The position numbers were made by a program, and so were the translations under genes. From NCBI GenBank assembly GCA_902775835.1, contig CACYNZ010000248.1, forward strand, positions 1 through 7,428: a stretch of DNA of 7,428 nt, written 5' to 3'. Shown here piece after piece: positions 1 through 6,182 of the stretch. The notes under the pieces are model-generated. The model worked only from the letters and a program-made list of their open reading frames with translations, ran no database searches and was not told the origin of the DNA. Each line of letters starts with the position of its first letter. Within the stretch, counting starts at the first letter, position 1. This stretch comes from an uncultured Eubacteriales bacterium. GTDB taxonomy: Bacteria > Bacillota_A > Clostridia > Christensenellales > Aristaeellaceae.

Positions 1-249
1 CTTCTCACCGGCGTGGAGAGCACCGAAGACGGCCGGATTCTTGTGCGCGTATGCGAAACCGAGGGCAAGCCTGCCCAGGTTACCCTGTCTGTTCCCTTCC
101 CGGTCCGGGAAGCCTGCCTGACGGACATGCGCCTCACGCAGACCGGGACTGCCGAGGTTTCCGATGCCGGCATCACCTTTACCGCACCTGCCCACAGCAT
201 AACCCAGCTGCTTATGACGCCCGGGAACTCCTCTGCTGAATCCGTATAA
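1..249 (+). CDS. C-terminal end of a glycosidase, probably a GH38-type alpha-mannosidase (5' end outside window)
   Basis: The reading frame is open from base 1 and ends at TAA 247-249, so only the last 82 residues are visible. They form a beta-rich tail: an LVRVCETEGK segment, then VTLSVPFPVREACLTDM, then an ITFTAPAHSITQLLM strand near the end. This order (an RLYE-like strand with a G after it, a 'V..A...D' strand, and a final strand ending in a hydrophobic I-T-L run) is the usual end of bacterial GH38 alpha-mannosidases, which remove alpha-linked mannose from glycans in the cytoplasm. No catalytic residue lies in this part, so the family call rests on tail similarity recalled from the family. 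Another large glycoside hydrolase with a similar beta-sandwich tail is possible. A GTG at 13 is internal, not a start. A terminator follows directly. Confidence 0.55.
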   Translation, partial: LLTGVESTEDGRILVRVCETEGKPAQVTLSVPFPVREACLTDMRLTQTGTAEVSDAGITFTAPAHSITQLLMTPGNSSAESV

Positions 250-255
250 CCTTTC

Positions 256-292
256 AGGAGCGGCTGTTTAACAGTCGCTCCTTTCCTGTTTT
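256..292 (+). terminator. Rho-independent terminator of the glycosidase gene
   Basis: A256-G274 begins AGGAGCGGCTGT and pairs with ACAGTCGCTCCT (271-282): 12 base pairs including one G-T wobble, with a three-base TTA loop at 268-270. The tail TTTCCTGTTTT follows at 282-292. It starts seven bases after the stop codon of the glycosidase gene and points in the same direction. Confidence 0.85.
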
Positions 293-299
293 ACGAATC

Positions 300-313
300 T
301 GAAACCGGTTTCA
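300..313. promoter_or_regulatory. 14-bp perfect palindrome matching the CcpA cre consensus
   Basis: TGAAACCGGTTTCA is a perfect palindrome and fits every position of the Bacillus subtilis cre consensus TGWAANCGNTNWCA, the site bound by the carbon catabolite regulator CcpA. Other LacI-family repressors use similar operators with a central CG. The site is not in an obvious promoter: it lies 50 bases after the glycosidase stop, just beyond that gene's terminator, and beyond the terminator of the opposing operon. The match is direct; function here is inference, since no start site of either strand is close. Confidence 0.5.
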
Positions 314-329
314 TGCTGTGCACCATGTC

Positions 330-390
330 CATGAAGAAACAGAACGCCCCCGAAGCAGTCCCGGAATACGGAACCGCCTCAGGGGCGTTC
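330..390 (-). terminator. Long 22-bp hairpin terminator of the minus-strand peptidoglycan-binding gene
   Basis: Read on the minus strand, bases 390-369 pair with 363-342 over 22 positions without a bulge, closing on a five-base TATTC loop (364-368). Four pairs are G-U wobbles in the minus-strand RNA; the same positions would be A-C mismatches in a plus-strand RNA, so the fold belongs to the minus-strand transcript. The outer arms are GAACGCCCC and GGGGCGTTC. The downstream tail TGTTTCTTCAT (341-331) is moderately U-rich, weaker than a classical T run. The hairpin begins 38 bases after the stop codon of the gene at 428-1432. Confidence 0.75.
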
Positions 391-427
391 GTTTCACTTC
401 GCTGATGTATGATTTTCCCGTGGAGCT

Positions 428-1432
428 TCAGTCCACTGAGCCGGCCAGCTGCGCGTCCGTGACTCTCAGGATCAGCACCTGCTCATCCTCTTCCCAGACG
501 CACTCGGCACCGATGGCCGAGGCAAGGAAGCTGCTGCTCATATACCAGTGTCCTTCATCAAACATGACCTGACCCTGTGCCGTTTCCACTTCACTGTCGC
601 CCACGCGCACATCATAGGTCTGGAAATAGGATGTGCCCTCGCCGTATTCACCCCGCAGGCGCTCCGGCATATCCACGGACATGACAAATCCCATGAGCTC
701 AAAGGTCACATGCGTCCGGTCATTCTCGCTCATCTGCCATCCGCACACCGGTGTCAGCACGGTCATGTCCAGCACGGCCTCGCCGTCGCGAAGCCATACA
801 AAGCTCTCTTCCACAGGCAGCATGGCTCCGTTGTACAGAAGTCCCGCCTTTCTCAGCGGATCCCAAGAAGCGCGCTCATCCGCAGACACGGGGATCAGCC
901 CGTCCGGATCCGGTGTCGCCGTGGGCACGGGACTGGGCGTCACGGTCTCCGGGTTGGGCACCACCTGCTCATCTTCGAACAGGCGTGTCTGTGTGGCACG
1001 CCCGGCCACGCCGTCCGGGGAAAGCCCGTTGTATCTCTGGAACAGCAGCACGGCATTCCGGGTCTGATACCCGAATACGCCGTCAATATTGCCCGACAGA
1101 TACCCCAGTTCCTTCAGCCGCTCCTGAAGCCGGCGGACCTGATCTCCCCTGTCCTTCATGCCCAGATTCCTGTAAGCGGGATTCGGGGTGATCGTAGGTG
1201 CCGGAACCGGTGTGGCCGGAGGCGCCGTCACCGTCACGCTTCCGATGATCATCACCCCGTCAGAAGTGGGCTCCGGCATATCCGTCGTTTCCACAATGGC
1301 CTGCGGCGCCGCTGTCACTTCCGGCAGGTTCGAAGGCAATCCGGAAGCACCCACCTGGGCCGCCACTGTCAGTGCCATATAGGCAAGTAGTGTTTCAATA
1401 GGATTCATATGATTCAGGGCATGCAGGTGCAC
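428..1432 (-). CDS. Secreted or surface protein with peptidoglycan-binding domain and C-terminal stalk-like domain
   Basis: The protein has 334 residues from the GTG at 1432. Seen in order: a hydrophobic stretch at about residues 15-30 (LLAYMALTVAAQVG) that could be a weak signal peptide or membrane anchor; a Pro/Thr-rich linker at about 67-85; a peptidoglycan-binding domain of the PG_binding_1 type at about 87-152, with RGDQVRRLQERLKELGYL and the DGVFGYQTRNAVLLFQ signature; a second Pro/Thr linker at about 158-177; and a C-terminal region of about 155 residues. The last 55 residues (QVMFDEGHWYMSSSFLASAIG onward) resemble the repeat of copper-amine-oxidase N-terminal-like (stalk) domains. No catalytic residues are recognised, so a cell-wall-bound role is inferred and the substrate is unknown. 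The start was chosen because GGAGG and GGGAG precede 1432; the GTG at 1462 lies inside an inverted repeat without a binding site, and the ATG at 1408 has none either. The gene follows sbcC closely but has its own promoter. Confidence 0.82.
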   Translation of the reverse strand: MHLHALNHMNPIETLLAYMALTVAAQVGASGLPSNLPEVTAAPQAIVETTDMPEPTSDGVMIIGSVTVTAPPATPVPAPTITPNPAYRNLGMKDRGDQVRRLQERLKELGYLSGNIDGVFGYQTRNAVLLFQRYNGLSPDGVAGRATQTRLFEDEQVVPNPETVTPSPVPTATPDPDGLIPVSADERASWDPLRKAGLLYNGAMLPVEESFVWLRDGEAVLDMTVLTPVCGWQMSENDRTHVTFELMGFVMSVDMPERLRGEYGEGTSYFQTYDVRVGDSEVETAQGQVMFDEGHWYMSSSFLASAIGAECVWEEDEQVLILRVTDAQLAGSVD

Positions 1433-1436
1433 GCCT

Positions 1437-1448
1437 CTCCCTTCCTCC
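1437..1448 (-). promoter_or_regulatory. Ribosome binding site that decides the GTG start at 1432
   Basis: On the minus strand the run GGAGGAAGGGAG (1448-1437) precedes GTG 1432-1430. GGAGG is 11 bases away and the GGGAG part 4 bases away, so the site brackets the normal spacing. Neither the upstream GTG at 1462 nor the downstream ATG at 1408 has a comparable sequence. Confidence 0.6.
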
Positions 1449-1451
1449 GTA

Positions 1452-1472
1452 CTCAGGCGCACTGCGCCTGAG
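1452..1472 (-). promoter_or_regulatory. 21-base inverted repeat at the predicted transcription start (operator or 5' stem-loop)
   Basis: CTCAGGCGC and GCGCCTGAG form a perfect 9-bp inverted repeat around a three-base centre (1461-1463). It begins four bases after the -10 element and covers the predicted start point near 1469. It could be the operator of a dimeric repressor or a stem at the very 5' end of the mRNA. It is unlikely to be an sbcC terminator, since the next bases on the minus strand are TACGGAGG and contain no T run. Confidence 0.5.
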
Positions 1473-1475
1473 GGG

Positions 1476-1504
1476 ATTGTAGCATACTCATACCCGTAAG
1501 TCCA
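1476..1504 (-). promoter_or_regulatory. Extended -10 promoter of the peptidoglycan-binding gene
   Basis: On the minus strand TGGACT (1504-1499) and TACAAT (1481-1476) are 17 bases apart, and TGC stands directly before the -10 hexamer, giving an extended -10. The hexamers match the sigma-A consensus at 4/6 and 5/6. The promoter overlaps the last codons and the stop of sbcC (1488-1490), so the downstream gene can be transcribed separately from the nuclease operon; read-through from sbcC is still possible because no terminator separates them. Confidence 0.6.
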
Positions 1505-4500
1505 CTTTGCTGCCGTCCCTGCCCGCCGTGACCCGGATCTGGGTGGGAATGCATTCCTCCAGACGGCTTACGTGGGAAATAATGCCGATCTGCCGTGACT
1601 GGCCCGCCAGGGATGTCAGCACGTCCATGGCCGCGCTCAGCTCCTTTTCCCCCAGGCTTCCGAAGCCCTCATCTATGAACATGGCTTCTGCCTGACGCAT
1701 GCCGGAGCGTGAGGAAATAATGTCGGAAAGACCCAGTGCCAGGGACAGGGAGACCTCAAAGGATTCTCCACCCGACAGGGAGCTCGTATTCCGCTTTTCT
1801 CCCGTCACTTCATCCAGAATATCCATGCCCAGGCCGCTCACCGCACGTCCGTCCTTCTCCGTGATCCTGTGCACCAGCCGGTAGCGTCCGCCGGTCATCC
1901 GGTCCAGATGCGCGTTGGCCTGCTCCAGAATCTCCCGGAATGTATAGGACAGCACAAAGCGGTTGAACGCGATGCGGCTGCCCCTGTTCTCATTGCACGT
2001 AGCCAGTTCCTGCAGCATGCGGGCCGGGCCCTCGGTTCTGGCCAGTCTTTCCGAAGCCTGTTCCACTTTCGCCCTTGTCTCCCGCAGGCGCTGCTGTCGA
2101 CCCAGCGCGGCTTCCACGTTCTGCCGCATCCCGTCCAGCGAAGTGCGGATTCCGGAAAGCTTTTCTTCCAGCTCAGAGGCATCCGGGCCCTCCATGCTCT
2201 CCGGCAGCTCCGCTTTATACAGTCGTACCCGCTCCGACCATGTCTCCCAGGCCTTGTCAAACCCGGCCATCTTTTCTCTCAGGTCCTTCAGATATCCGGC
2301 CGGGTCCCTGCCCATGCGCTGACGGAAATCCTGGTACATTTCCTCGCTGAATTCCTGGGCTGTCAGGGCATCCCGGTAGGCCTGCTGACGCTTTTCGCAC
2401 TCGTCAGTCTGTTCCACCCTCAGCTTTCCGTACGCCTTCAGACGTCCTTCCAGCTCGGCGTTCTCCTTCTGCACCGCATCCAGGGCAGCGTCCACCTTTT
2501 CAATGGCCTTTTCCCCGTCTGCACATTCCCGGCGGCACGCTTTCAGCGCGTCCTCCGCTTCCCTGCGGCTGGCGTGCTCCAGTTGGAATCCGCTCATGCG
2601 CTCGCGGATTTCCGGCAGCCGGACTTCCAGCCCGCTGCAGACTTTCCTTTCCTGTTCCCGCTGGCTTTCCAGGCCTTTGATCGTATCCACCAGACGGTCC
2701 TGGATCTTCCCAAGGCGCTCCTGTTCCTCACACCGGGCAAGGCATTCCTCTTCCTGCGCAAGAAGCGTCTTTCCCTGCTCCTTCAGCTGTGCTGCGCGCT
2801 TCAGGATTTCTGCGGAATCCCGCAGCTCCGCCCACTCCTGCGTTCCGCCCATACCGCGCCAGGTACCCAGAAGATGGCTGCATTTTTCCTCGAACGTCGC
2901 GCCTGCCTTTTCCACTTCGCCCCTGGCATGGCTCAGGGCCTCCTCCAGCCGCCGCCTTTCCTTCTCCGCCTTATCCACCGCCTTGCTGTCAACGGCCTTC
3001 GCGGCATCCGCCGTGCATTCCGGCCGGTGGTCACGGTCAAAGGCCGTGCCGCAGACAGGGCATTTTGCCTCCCCGTCTCTGTCGATGTCCTCAGCCAGAC
3101 GCTTGCCGAGGCTGGCCGCCTGTCCCTGAATCCACAGCCGCATCGTCTCCTGATAGGCATGATCCGCCCTGCCGGCATCCACCAGAGCCCTGTCCATCAC
3201 TTTCAGGCACGCTTCCTTTGTTTTCTCCGCGGCGAGCGTATCCGTACGCTCTTTTTCGGCATCCTGCGCCGCGAGGATATCCCGGTCCGTTTTTTCCCGC
3301 TCGCTGCGCACCCGGGCAAGGCGCGCGTCACAGCCTTCCAGTTCCTTCAGACGAAGCCGGTTCTTTTCCTGCTCATCCTTTTTCGCGCCCAGCTCATCCT
3401 CCGTATGCTGCAGCGCTTCCCGTGCCTGCAAAAGCGCTTCCTTCTTTGTACGCTCCTCCTGCTGGAGCTGCTCCCATTCCTCGTACCTCGGAAGACTCTC
3501 TTCCAGCTTGTGCGCCCGGATCCGGCTTTCAGCAAGCCGCGGCTCCATCTCCGCATGCACCCGGGCGGCTTCTTCCTTCAGTCTGTCCACGTTCAGCCGG
3601 TGGTTTTCCAGCTCATGCGTGGTCTTCTCCGCCTCCTGAAGGGTACTCTGCAGCTGCTCCCGGCTCTTCACCCACGCATCTTCCGCAGGCCTGACCTGCT
3701 GCACCTTTTCCCCGGTCTTCAGGTCCGCCTCATGCGCCAGGCGCTCCGCTCTGCCATGCTCCAGCTCTTCCAGCTTCTTTTCCGCCTCCCGCAGCTGTTC
3801 CCGGGTCTGCTCGGCCCGTCTGCGCTGCTCGAGACGCTGGATCATCGCATCTCTTTCCTTTTCCATCCCGGTCTGCTCAAGGCGCATGGCTTCCAGTTCC
3901 TTTTCCGCTGCGCCACAGATCTCCGCAAGCCACTCCAACAGCTGCGGATGCGCCGCGTCCGGCGGGTTTTCCGCCTCCAGCGTTCCCAGGGCTTCACTGA
4001 TACGTTCCCGGTCCTGACGCCTTTCCTCCTCCAGCGCGCGGCTGGCATTGCGCATGCCTTCCTGGAACACCCGGTACTGCCGGTCGTCAAAGAGCAGGGA
4101 AAGAATACCTTCCCGCTCATCCGTCTTTGCGCTCAGGAATGCCCGGAACTCGCCCTGGGCCAGCATGGCAATCTTGCGGAACTGACTGTCGTCCATGCCA
4201 AGGATCTGCCTGACCGCATCATTGACGCTTTCCCATTTTTCCACCGGTCCCGCCAGCCCGTCTCCTCTGAGCACCGCTTCCTTTACCGGCGGTGTCACAT
4301 ATTTTCCGGTCTTGCGGTCCCTGCGCAGATGCATGCTCCGCTCCACATCATACCGGTGCCCGCCATGCGTAAAGCTCAGGGTCACCCGGGTGGCGCGGTC
4401 CCGGCCGCAGTAGTCCGAGAGCATCATTTCCGGCTGGCGCTGGGTACCGCTGGCCTTTCCGAAGAGCGCGAAAACCAGGGCATCAAAAATCGTGGTTTTG

Positions 4501-4616
4501 CCCGCGCCTGTATCCCCGGTGATGAGAAACACGCCGCTGCCCAGCCGGTCAAAGTCCACCTCTGTGCGGTCCTTGTAGGAACCAAAGGCTTCCATGGTCA
4601 GAATTCCCGGTCTCAT
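1488..4616 (-). CDS. sbcC: SbcC, ATPase subunit of the SbcCD nuclease (Rad50 family)
   Basis: The 1042-residue protein has the full layout and usual length of SbcC. The N-terminal ATPase half carries Walker A GDTGAGKT (34-41) and a Q-loop glutamine (Q154, in LAQGEF). Long charged heptad-like coiled coils fill about 190-500 and 540-860. The zinc hook CPVCG (C519, C522) sits almost exactly at the middle, where two SbcC molecules join. The C-terminal half has the ABC signature LSGGES (947-952), Walker B MFIDE (D982, E983) and the switch histidine H1015 in IGIISHV. With SbcD it makes a cytoplasmic ATP-dependent complex that opens hairpins and trims blocked double-strand ends. The ATG overlaps the sbcD stop as ATGA, and GGAGG (4628-4624) lies seven bases upstream inside sbcD, so translation is probably coupled. 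All motifs are intact, and no frameshift is seen. Confidence 0.98.
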   Translation of the reverse strand: MRPGILTMEAFGSYKDRTEVDFDRLGSGVFLITGDTGAGKTTIFDALVFALFGKASGTQRQPEMMLSDYCGRDRATRVTLSFTHGGHRYDVERSMHLRRDRKTGKYVTPPVKEAVLRGDGLAGPVEKWESVNDAVRQILGMDDSQFRKIAMLAQGEFRAFLSAKTDEREGILSLLFDDRQYRVFQEGMRNASRALEEERRQDRERISEALGTLEAENPPDAAHPQLLEWLAEICGAAEKELEAMRLEQTGMEKERDAMIQRLEQRRRAEQTREQLREAEKKLEELEHGRAERLAHEADLKTGEKVQQVRPAEDAWVKSREQLQSTLQEAEKTTHELENHRLNVDRLKEEAARVHAEMEPRLAESRIRAHKLEESLPRYEEWEQLQQEERTKKEALLQAREALQHTEDELGAKKDEQEKNRLRLKELEGCDARLARVRSEREKTDRDILAAQDAEKERTDTLAAEKTKEACLKVMDRALVDAGRADHAYQETMRLWIQGQAASLGKRLAEDIDRDGEAKCPVCGTAFDRDHRPECTADAAKAVDSKAVDKAEKERRRLEEALSHARGEVEKAGATFEEKCSHLLGTWRGMGGTQEWAELRDSAEILKRAAQLKEQGKTLLAQEEECLARCEEQERLGKIQDRLVDTIKGLESQREQERKVCSGLEVRLPEIRERMSGFQLEHASRREAEDALKACRRECADGEKAIEKVDAALDAVQKENAELEGRLKAYGKLRVEQTDECEKRQQAYRDALTAQEFSEEMYQDFRQRMGRDPAGYLKDLREKMAGFDKAWETWSERVRLYKAELPESMEGPDASELEEKLSGIRTSLDGMRQNVEAALGRQQRLRETRAKVEQASERLARTEGPARMLQELATCNENRGSRIAFNRFVLSYTFREILEQANAHLDRMTGGRYRLVHRITEKDGRAVSGLGMDILDEVTGEKRNTSSLSGGESFEVSLSLALGLSDIISSRSGMRQAEAMFIDEGFGSLGEKELSAAMDVLTSLAGQSRQIGIISHVSRLEECIPTQIRVTAGRDGSKVDLRV

Positions 4617-5773
4617 GCTCCTGCCTCCCCGCCTCTGATATAAGTCAGAATCTGCTGTGCCAGCACGTCCGAGTCCAGTTCGGGATGCTCCTCCACCCGG
4701 CTGCCCGCAAACCTTATCAGCGCCTGGGCTTCCTCCGAAGGCAGCTCATCCTGATTCTGCTGCTTCCAGTACTCCAGGAAGAGGGACTCCATGCTGCGGT
4801 CCTCGCTCACCGGGCCTTCCATGCCCAGGTCACCCGGCTGGTAGTTCCGCACCCGCTCCATGCAGACCAGCACGTTTTCACGGTCGTTCAGCCGTGCCTG
4901 CAGGCGCTCCATCACATCCGGCGGAAGCGTGGCGTCCGTCAGCTGAAATCGCACATATTCCCGCCTGCCCAGTTCTGCGCAGGCCTTTTCGGTCTCCTCC
5001 AGCGTTCCCCGCAGCGTGCGCAGGGGATGCAGGGGTGCTATGGTCCGCATCCGCACCTGAAGCTTTCCCTTTTCCTCAAGCTCCACGATCAGGGCGCCGC
5101 GGTTCCCGCCGCTCCCGTCCGCCGCCCCGGCCTCATCAAAGTGATAGCACATCGGCGATCCCGCATAGCGGATGGATTCGCTGCCCATGCACTGCGGCCT
5201 GTGGATATGCCCCAGCGCCACATAGTCAAACCCCGCAAAAGCGGACGCGTCAATCAGCCCGACGCCGCCCACCACGGTTTCGCTTCCGCCCCTATGCGGA
5301 CGCTCACCCCCGCTGATCACCGTCTGATGCGCCACAAGGACATTGCGCACCCCGGTGTCAATATGCTGCCCGGCGATCAGGGCAGCGGCCGCCTCCGTAT
5401 ACGTGGCGTTTTCCTGCCTGAGCACCGCGTTCACCGACGCCGGGAAAAAATAGGGCAGCAGATAGATCCGCACTTCTCCCCACGCATCCTCAAATGACAG
5501 CGTTTCCAGCTTTTCCGAGATCACGCCCGCCACATACAGCCCGCTCCGTCTGAGAAGGCTCTGCAGGTACTCAATATTCTCACCGCTGTCATGATTGCCG
5601 GCAATCAGCGCCACAGGAATCTTTTCCGCGCACAGCTCCGTCAGAAAATCCCCGGCCAGCCGCGCTATCCTGATCAGTTCCTCCGCCATGTGCGCCTGAT
5701 CGCCCTCCGTACACAGCGAAAGATCGTACAGGTTCTTGCCGAAATGCAGATCCGCCATATGCATGATCTTCAT
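4613..5773 (-). CDS. sbcD: SbcD, nuclease subunit of the SbcCD complex (Mre11 family), with a shortened motif I-III spacing
   Basis: The 386-residue protein starts MKIMHMADLHFGK, with phosphoesterase motif I residues D8 and H10. GNHDS (59-63) is motif III, H149 in LVAHQ and GHIH (188-191) supply the later metal-binding histidines, and the region after about 270 matches the SbcD cap and SbcC-binding C terminus. The family is a manganese-dependent endo- and exonuclease gated by SbcC. Odd: only 52 residues separate D8 from N60, about 23 fewer than I recall for E. coli SbcD, and the GDxxD motif II is not present in its normal form (G24-D25 and LAGD 39-42 are the only candidates). The reading frame is open throughout. 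The start is set by AAGGAGG seven bases before ATG 5773; the longer open frame upstream overlaps the nuclease gene before it. Both neighbours overlap by 4 bases. Confidence 0.93.
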   Translation of the reverse strand: MKIMHMADLHFGKNLYDLSLCTEGDQAHMAEELIRIARLAGDFLTELCAEKIPVALIAGNHDSGENIEYLQSLLRRSGLYVAGVISEKLETLSFEDAWGEVRIYLLPYFFPASVNAVLRQENATYTEAAAALIAGQHIDTGVRNVLVAHQTVISGGERPHRGGSETVVGGVGLIDASAFAGFDYVALGHIHRPQCMGSESIRYAGSPMCYHFDEAGAADGSGGNRGALIVELEEKGKLQVRMRTIAPLHPLRTLRGTLEETEKACAELGRREYVRFQLTDATLPPDVMERLQARLNDRENVLVCMERVRNYQPGDLGMEGPVSEDRSMESLFLEYWKQQNQDELPSEEAQALIRFAGSRVEEHPELDSDVLAQQILTYIRGGEAGA

Positions 5774-6057
5774 GACTTCTCCTCCTTGTCCTGAAAAACC
5801 GGGATACCCGTCTTCGGGCATGCGCTGACCAGTTTTTCCTTCTCGCTCCGGGACAGCCGCTTGAGATGCCATTCCCGGCTCATGGCCAGTTCCCGGGTTT
5901 CGCACGTTTCAAGATAGACCATTTCCAGCGGCCGCCGGGACCGGGTATACCGGCTGCCGGTTCCCCTGCTGTGTGCCTCCAGCCGCTTTGCGGGGTCCGT
6001 GGTCCATCCGGTATACAGTGTTCCGTCCGAGCACCGCAGCATATACACAAATGGCAT
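5770..6057 (-). CDS. GIY-YIG nuclease-domain protein, YhbQ/UPF0213 type
   Basis: This small protein of 95 residues is one GIY-YIG domain, as is normal for the UPF0213 group. The GIY strand appears as VYM (4-6), YIG as YTG (15-17, in LYTGWTTD), the catalytic arginine is R25 in AKRLEAH, and E62 lies in the SREWHLKRLSRSEKEKLV helix, where the metal-binding glutamate is expected. YTRSRRP (37-43) is the typical family turn. Related proteins are DNA nucleases or damage-related nucleases; the exact substrate of this group is not well settled. It is the first gene of an operon: its TGA overlaps the sbcD ATG, which suggests a shared role with SbcCD in cutting branched or blocked DNA (inference). The binding site GAGAGGGA before the ATG is only moderate. 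A promoter lies just upstream. Confidence 0.92.
   Translation of the reverse strand: MPFVYMLRCSDGTLYTGWTTDPAKRLEAHSRGTGSRYTRSRRPLEMVYLETCETRELAMSREWHLKRLSRSEKEKLVSACPKTGIPVFQDKEEKS
5781..5787 (-). promoter_or_regulatory. Ribosome binding site fixing the sbcD start
   Basis: AAGGAGG on the minus strand lies inside the 3' end of the GIY-YIG gene, seven bases before ATG 5773. It makes 5773 the start instead of in-frame codons further upstream (up to 5905), which would overlap most of the neighbouring gene and add a non-SbcD sequence. Confidence 0.9.
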
Positions 6058-6089
6058 GCCATTCCCTCTCTCTTTTCCATTCCAGACTG

Positions 6090-6118
6090 AATATAGGGGA
6101 ATTTATCTGAAAAAGCAA
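6090..6118 (-). promoter_or_regulatory. Promoter of the GIY-YIG/sbcD/sbcC operon
   Basis: On the minus strand TTGCTT (6118-6113) and TATATT (6095-6090) are separated by 17 bases in an AT-rich stretch that stands out from the GC-rich surroundings. The -10 matches the consensus at 5/6 and the -35 at only 3/6. The position fits: after the terminator of the upstream gene and about 33 bases before the ATG at 6057. No LexA-type or other operator was recognised in the leader. Confidence 0.55.
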
Positions 6119-6139
6119 GCTGAGTCCCCTGAGCGCATG

Positions 6140-6167
6140 AAAAAACCGGTCCCGCTGCCGGAACCGG
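6140..6167 (-). terminator. Rho-independent terminator of the membrane-protein gene
   Basis: On the minus strand CCGGTTCCG (6167-6159) pairs with CGGGACCGG (6154-6146) over nine positions with one T-G wobble and a GCAG loop, followed directly by six T (6145-6140). It lies 15 bases after the stop codon of the gene at 6183-6923 and separates that gene from the nuclease operon. Confidence 0.93.
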
Positions 6168-6182
6168 CTGTATGTCTTTTTC

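Noticed and set aside
318..572. A short plus-strand frame starting ATGCACCATG-like in the convergent gap
   Set aside because: The translated start lies after a terminator, has no ribosome binding site, and runs through the minus-strand hairpin and into the opposing gene. No protein family is recognised.
548..1390. A 280-codon plus-strand frame opposite the peptidoglycan-binding gene
   Set aside because: Again an antisense shadow, rich in His and Arg with no domain; the minus-strand frame encodes a recognisable domain with promoter and ribosome binding site.
3048..3062. Whether the CPVCG motif marks a separate zinc-finger protein
   Set aside because: It sits at residues 519-523 of SbcC, at the middle between two coiled coils, exactly where the Rad50-family zinc hook belongs.
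1869..4643. A stop-free plus-strand reading frame of over 900 codons opposite sbcC
   Set aside because: Its codons are in exact register with the sbcC codons, so it is open simply because sbcC avoids TTA, CTA and TCA there. The translated product is low-complexity and Leu/Phe/Arg/Pro-rich, while sbcC has every family motif.
5774..5905. Upstream in-frame extension of sbcD by 44 residues
   Set aside because: It overlaps the GIY-YIG gene, has non-family sequence, and the canonical MKIMHMADLH start at 5773 has an ideal AAGGAGG site.
6121..6134. Mirror repeat CTCAGGGGACTC between the terminator and the operon promoter
   Set aside because: It is symmetric as a mirror, not as an inverted repeat, so it forms neither a hairpin nor a dimer operator; a short chance pattern.
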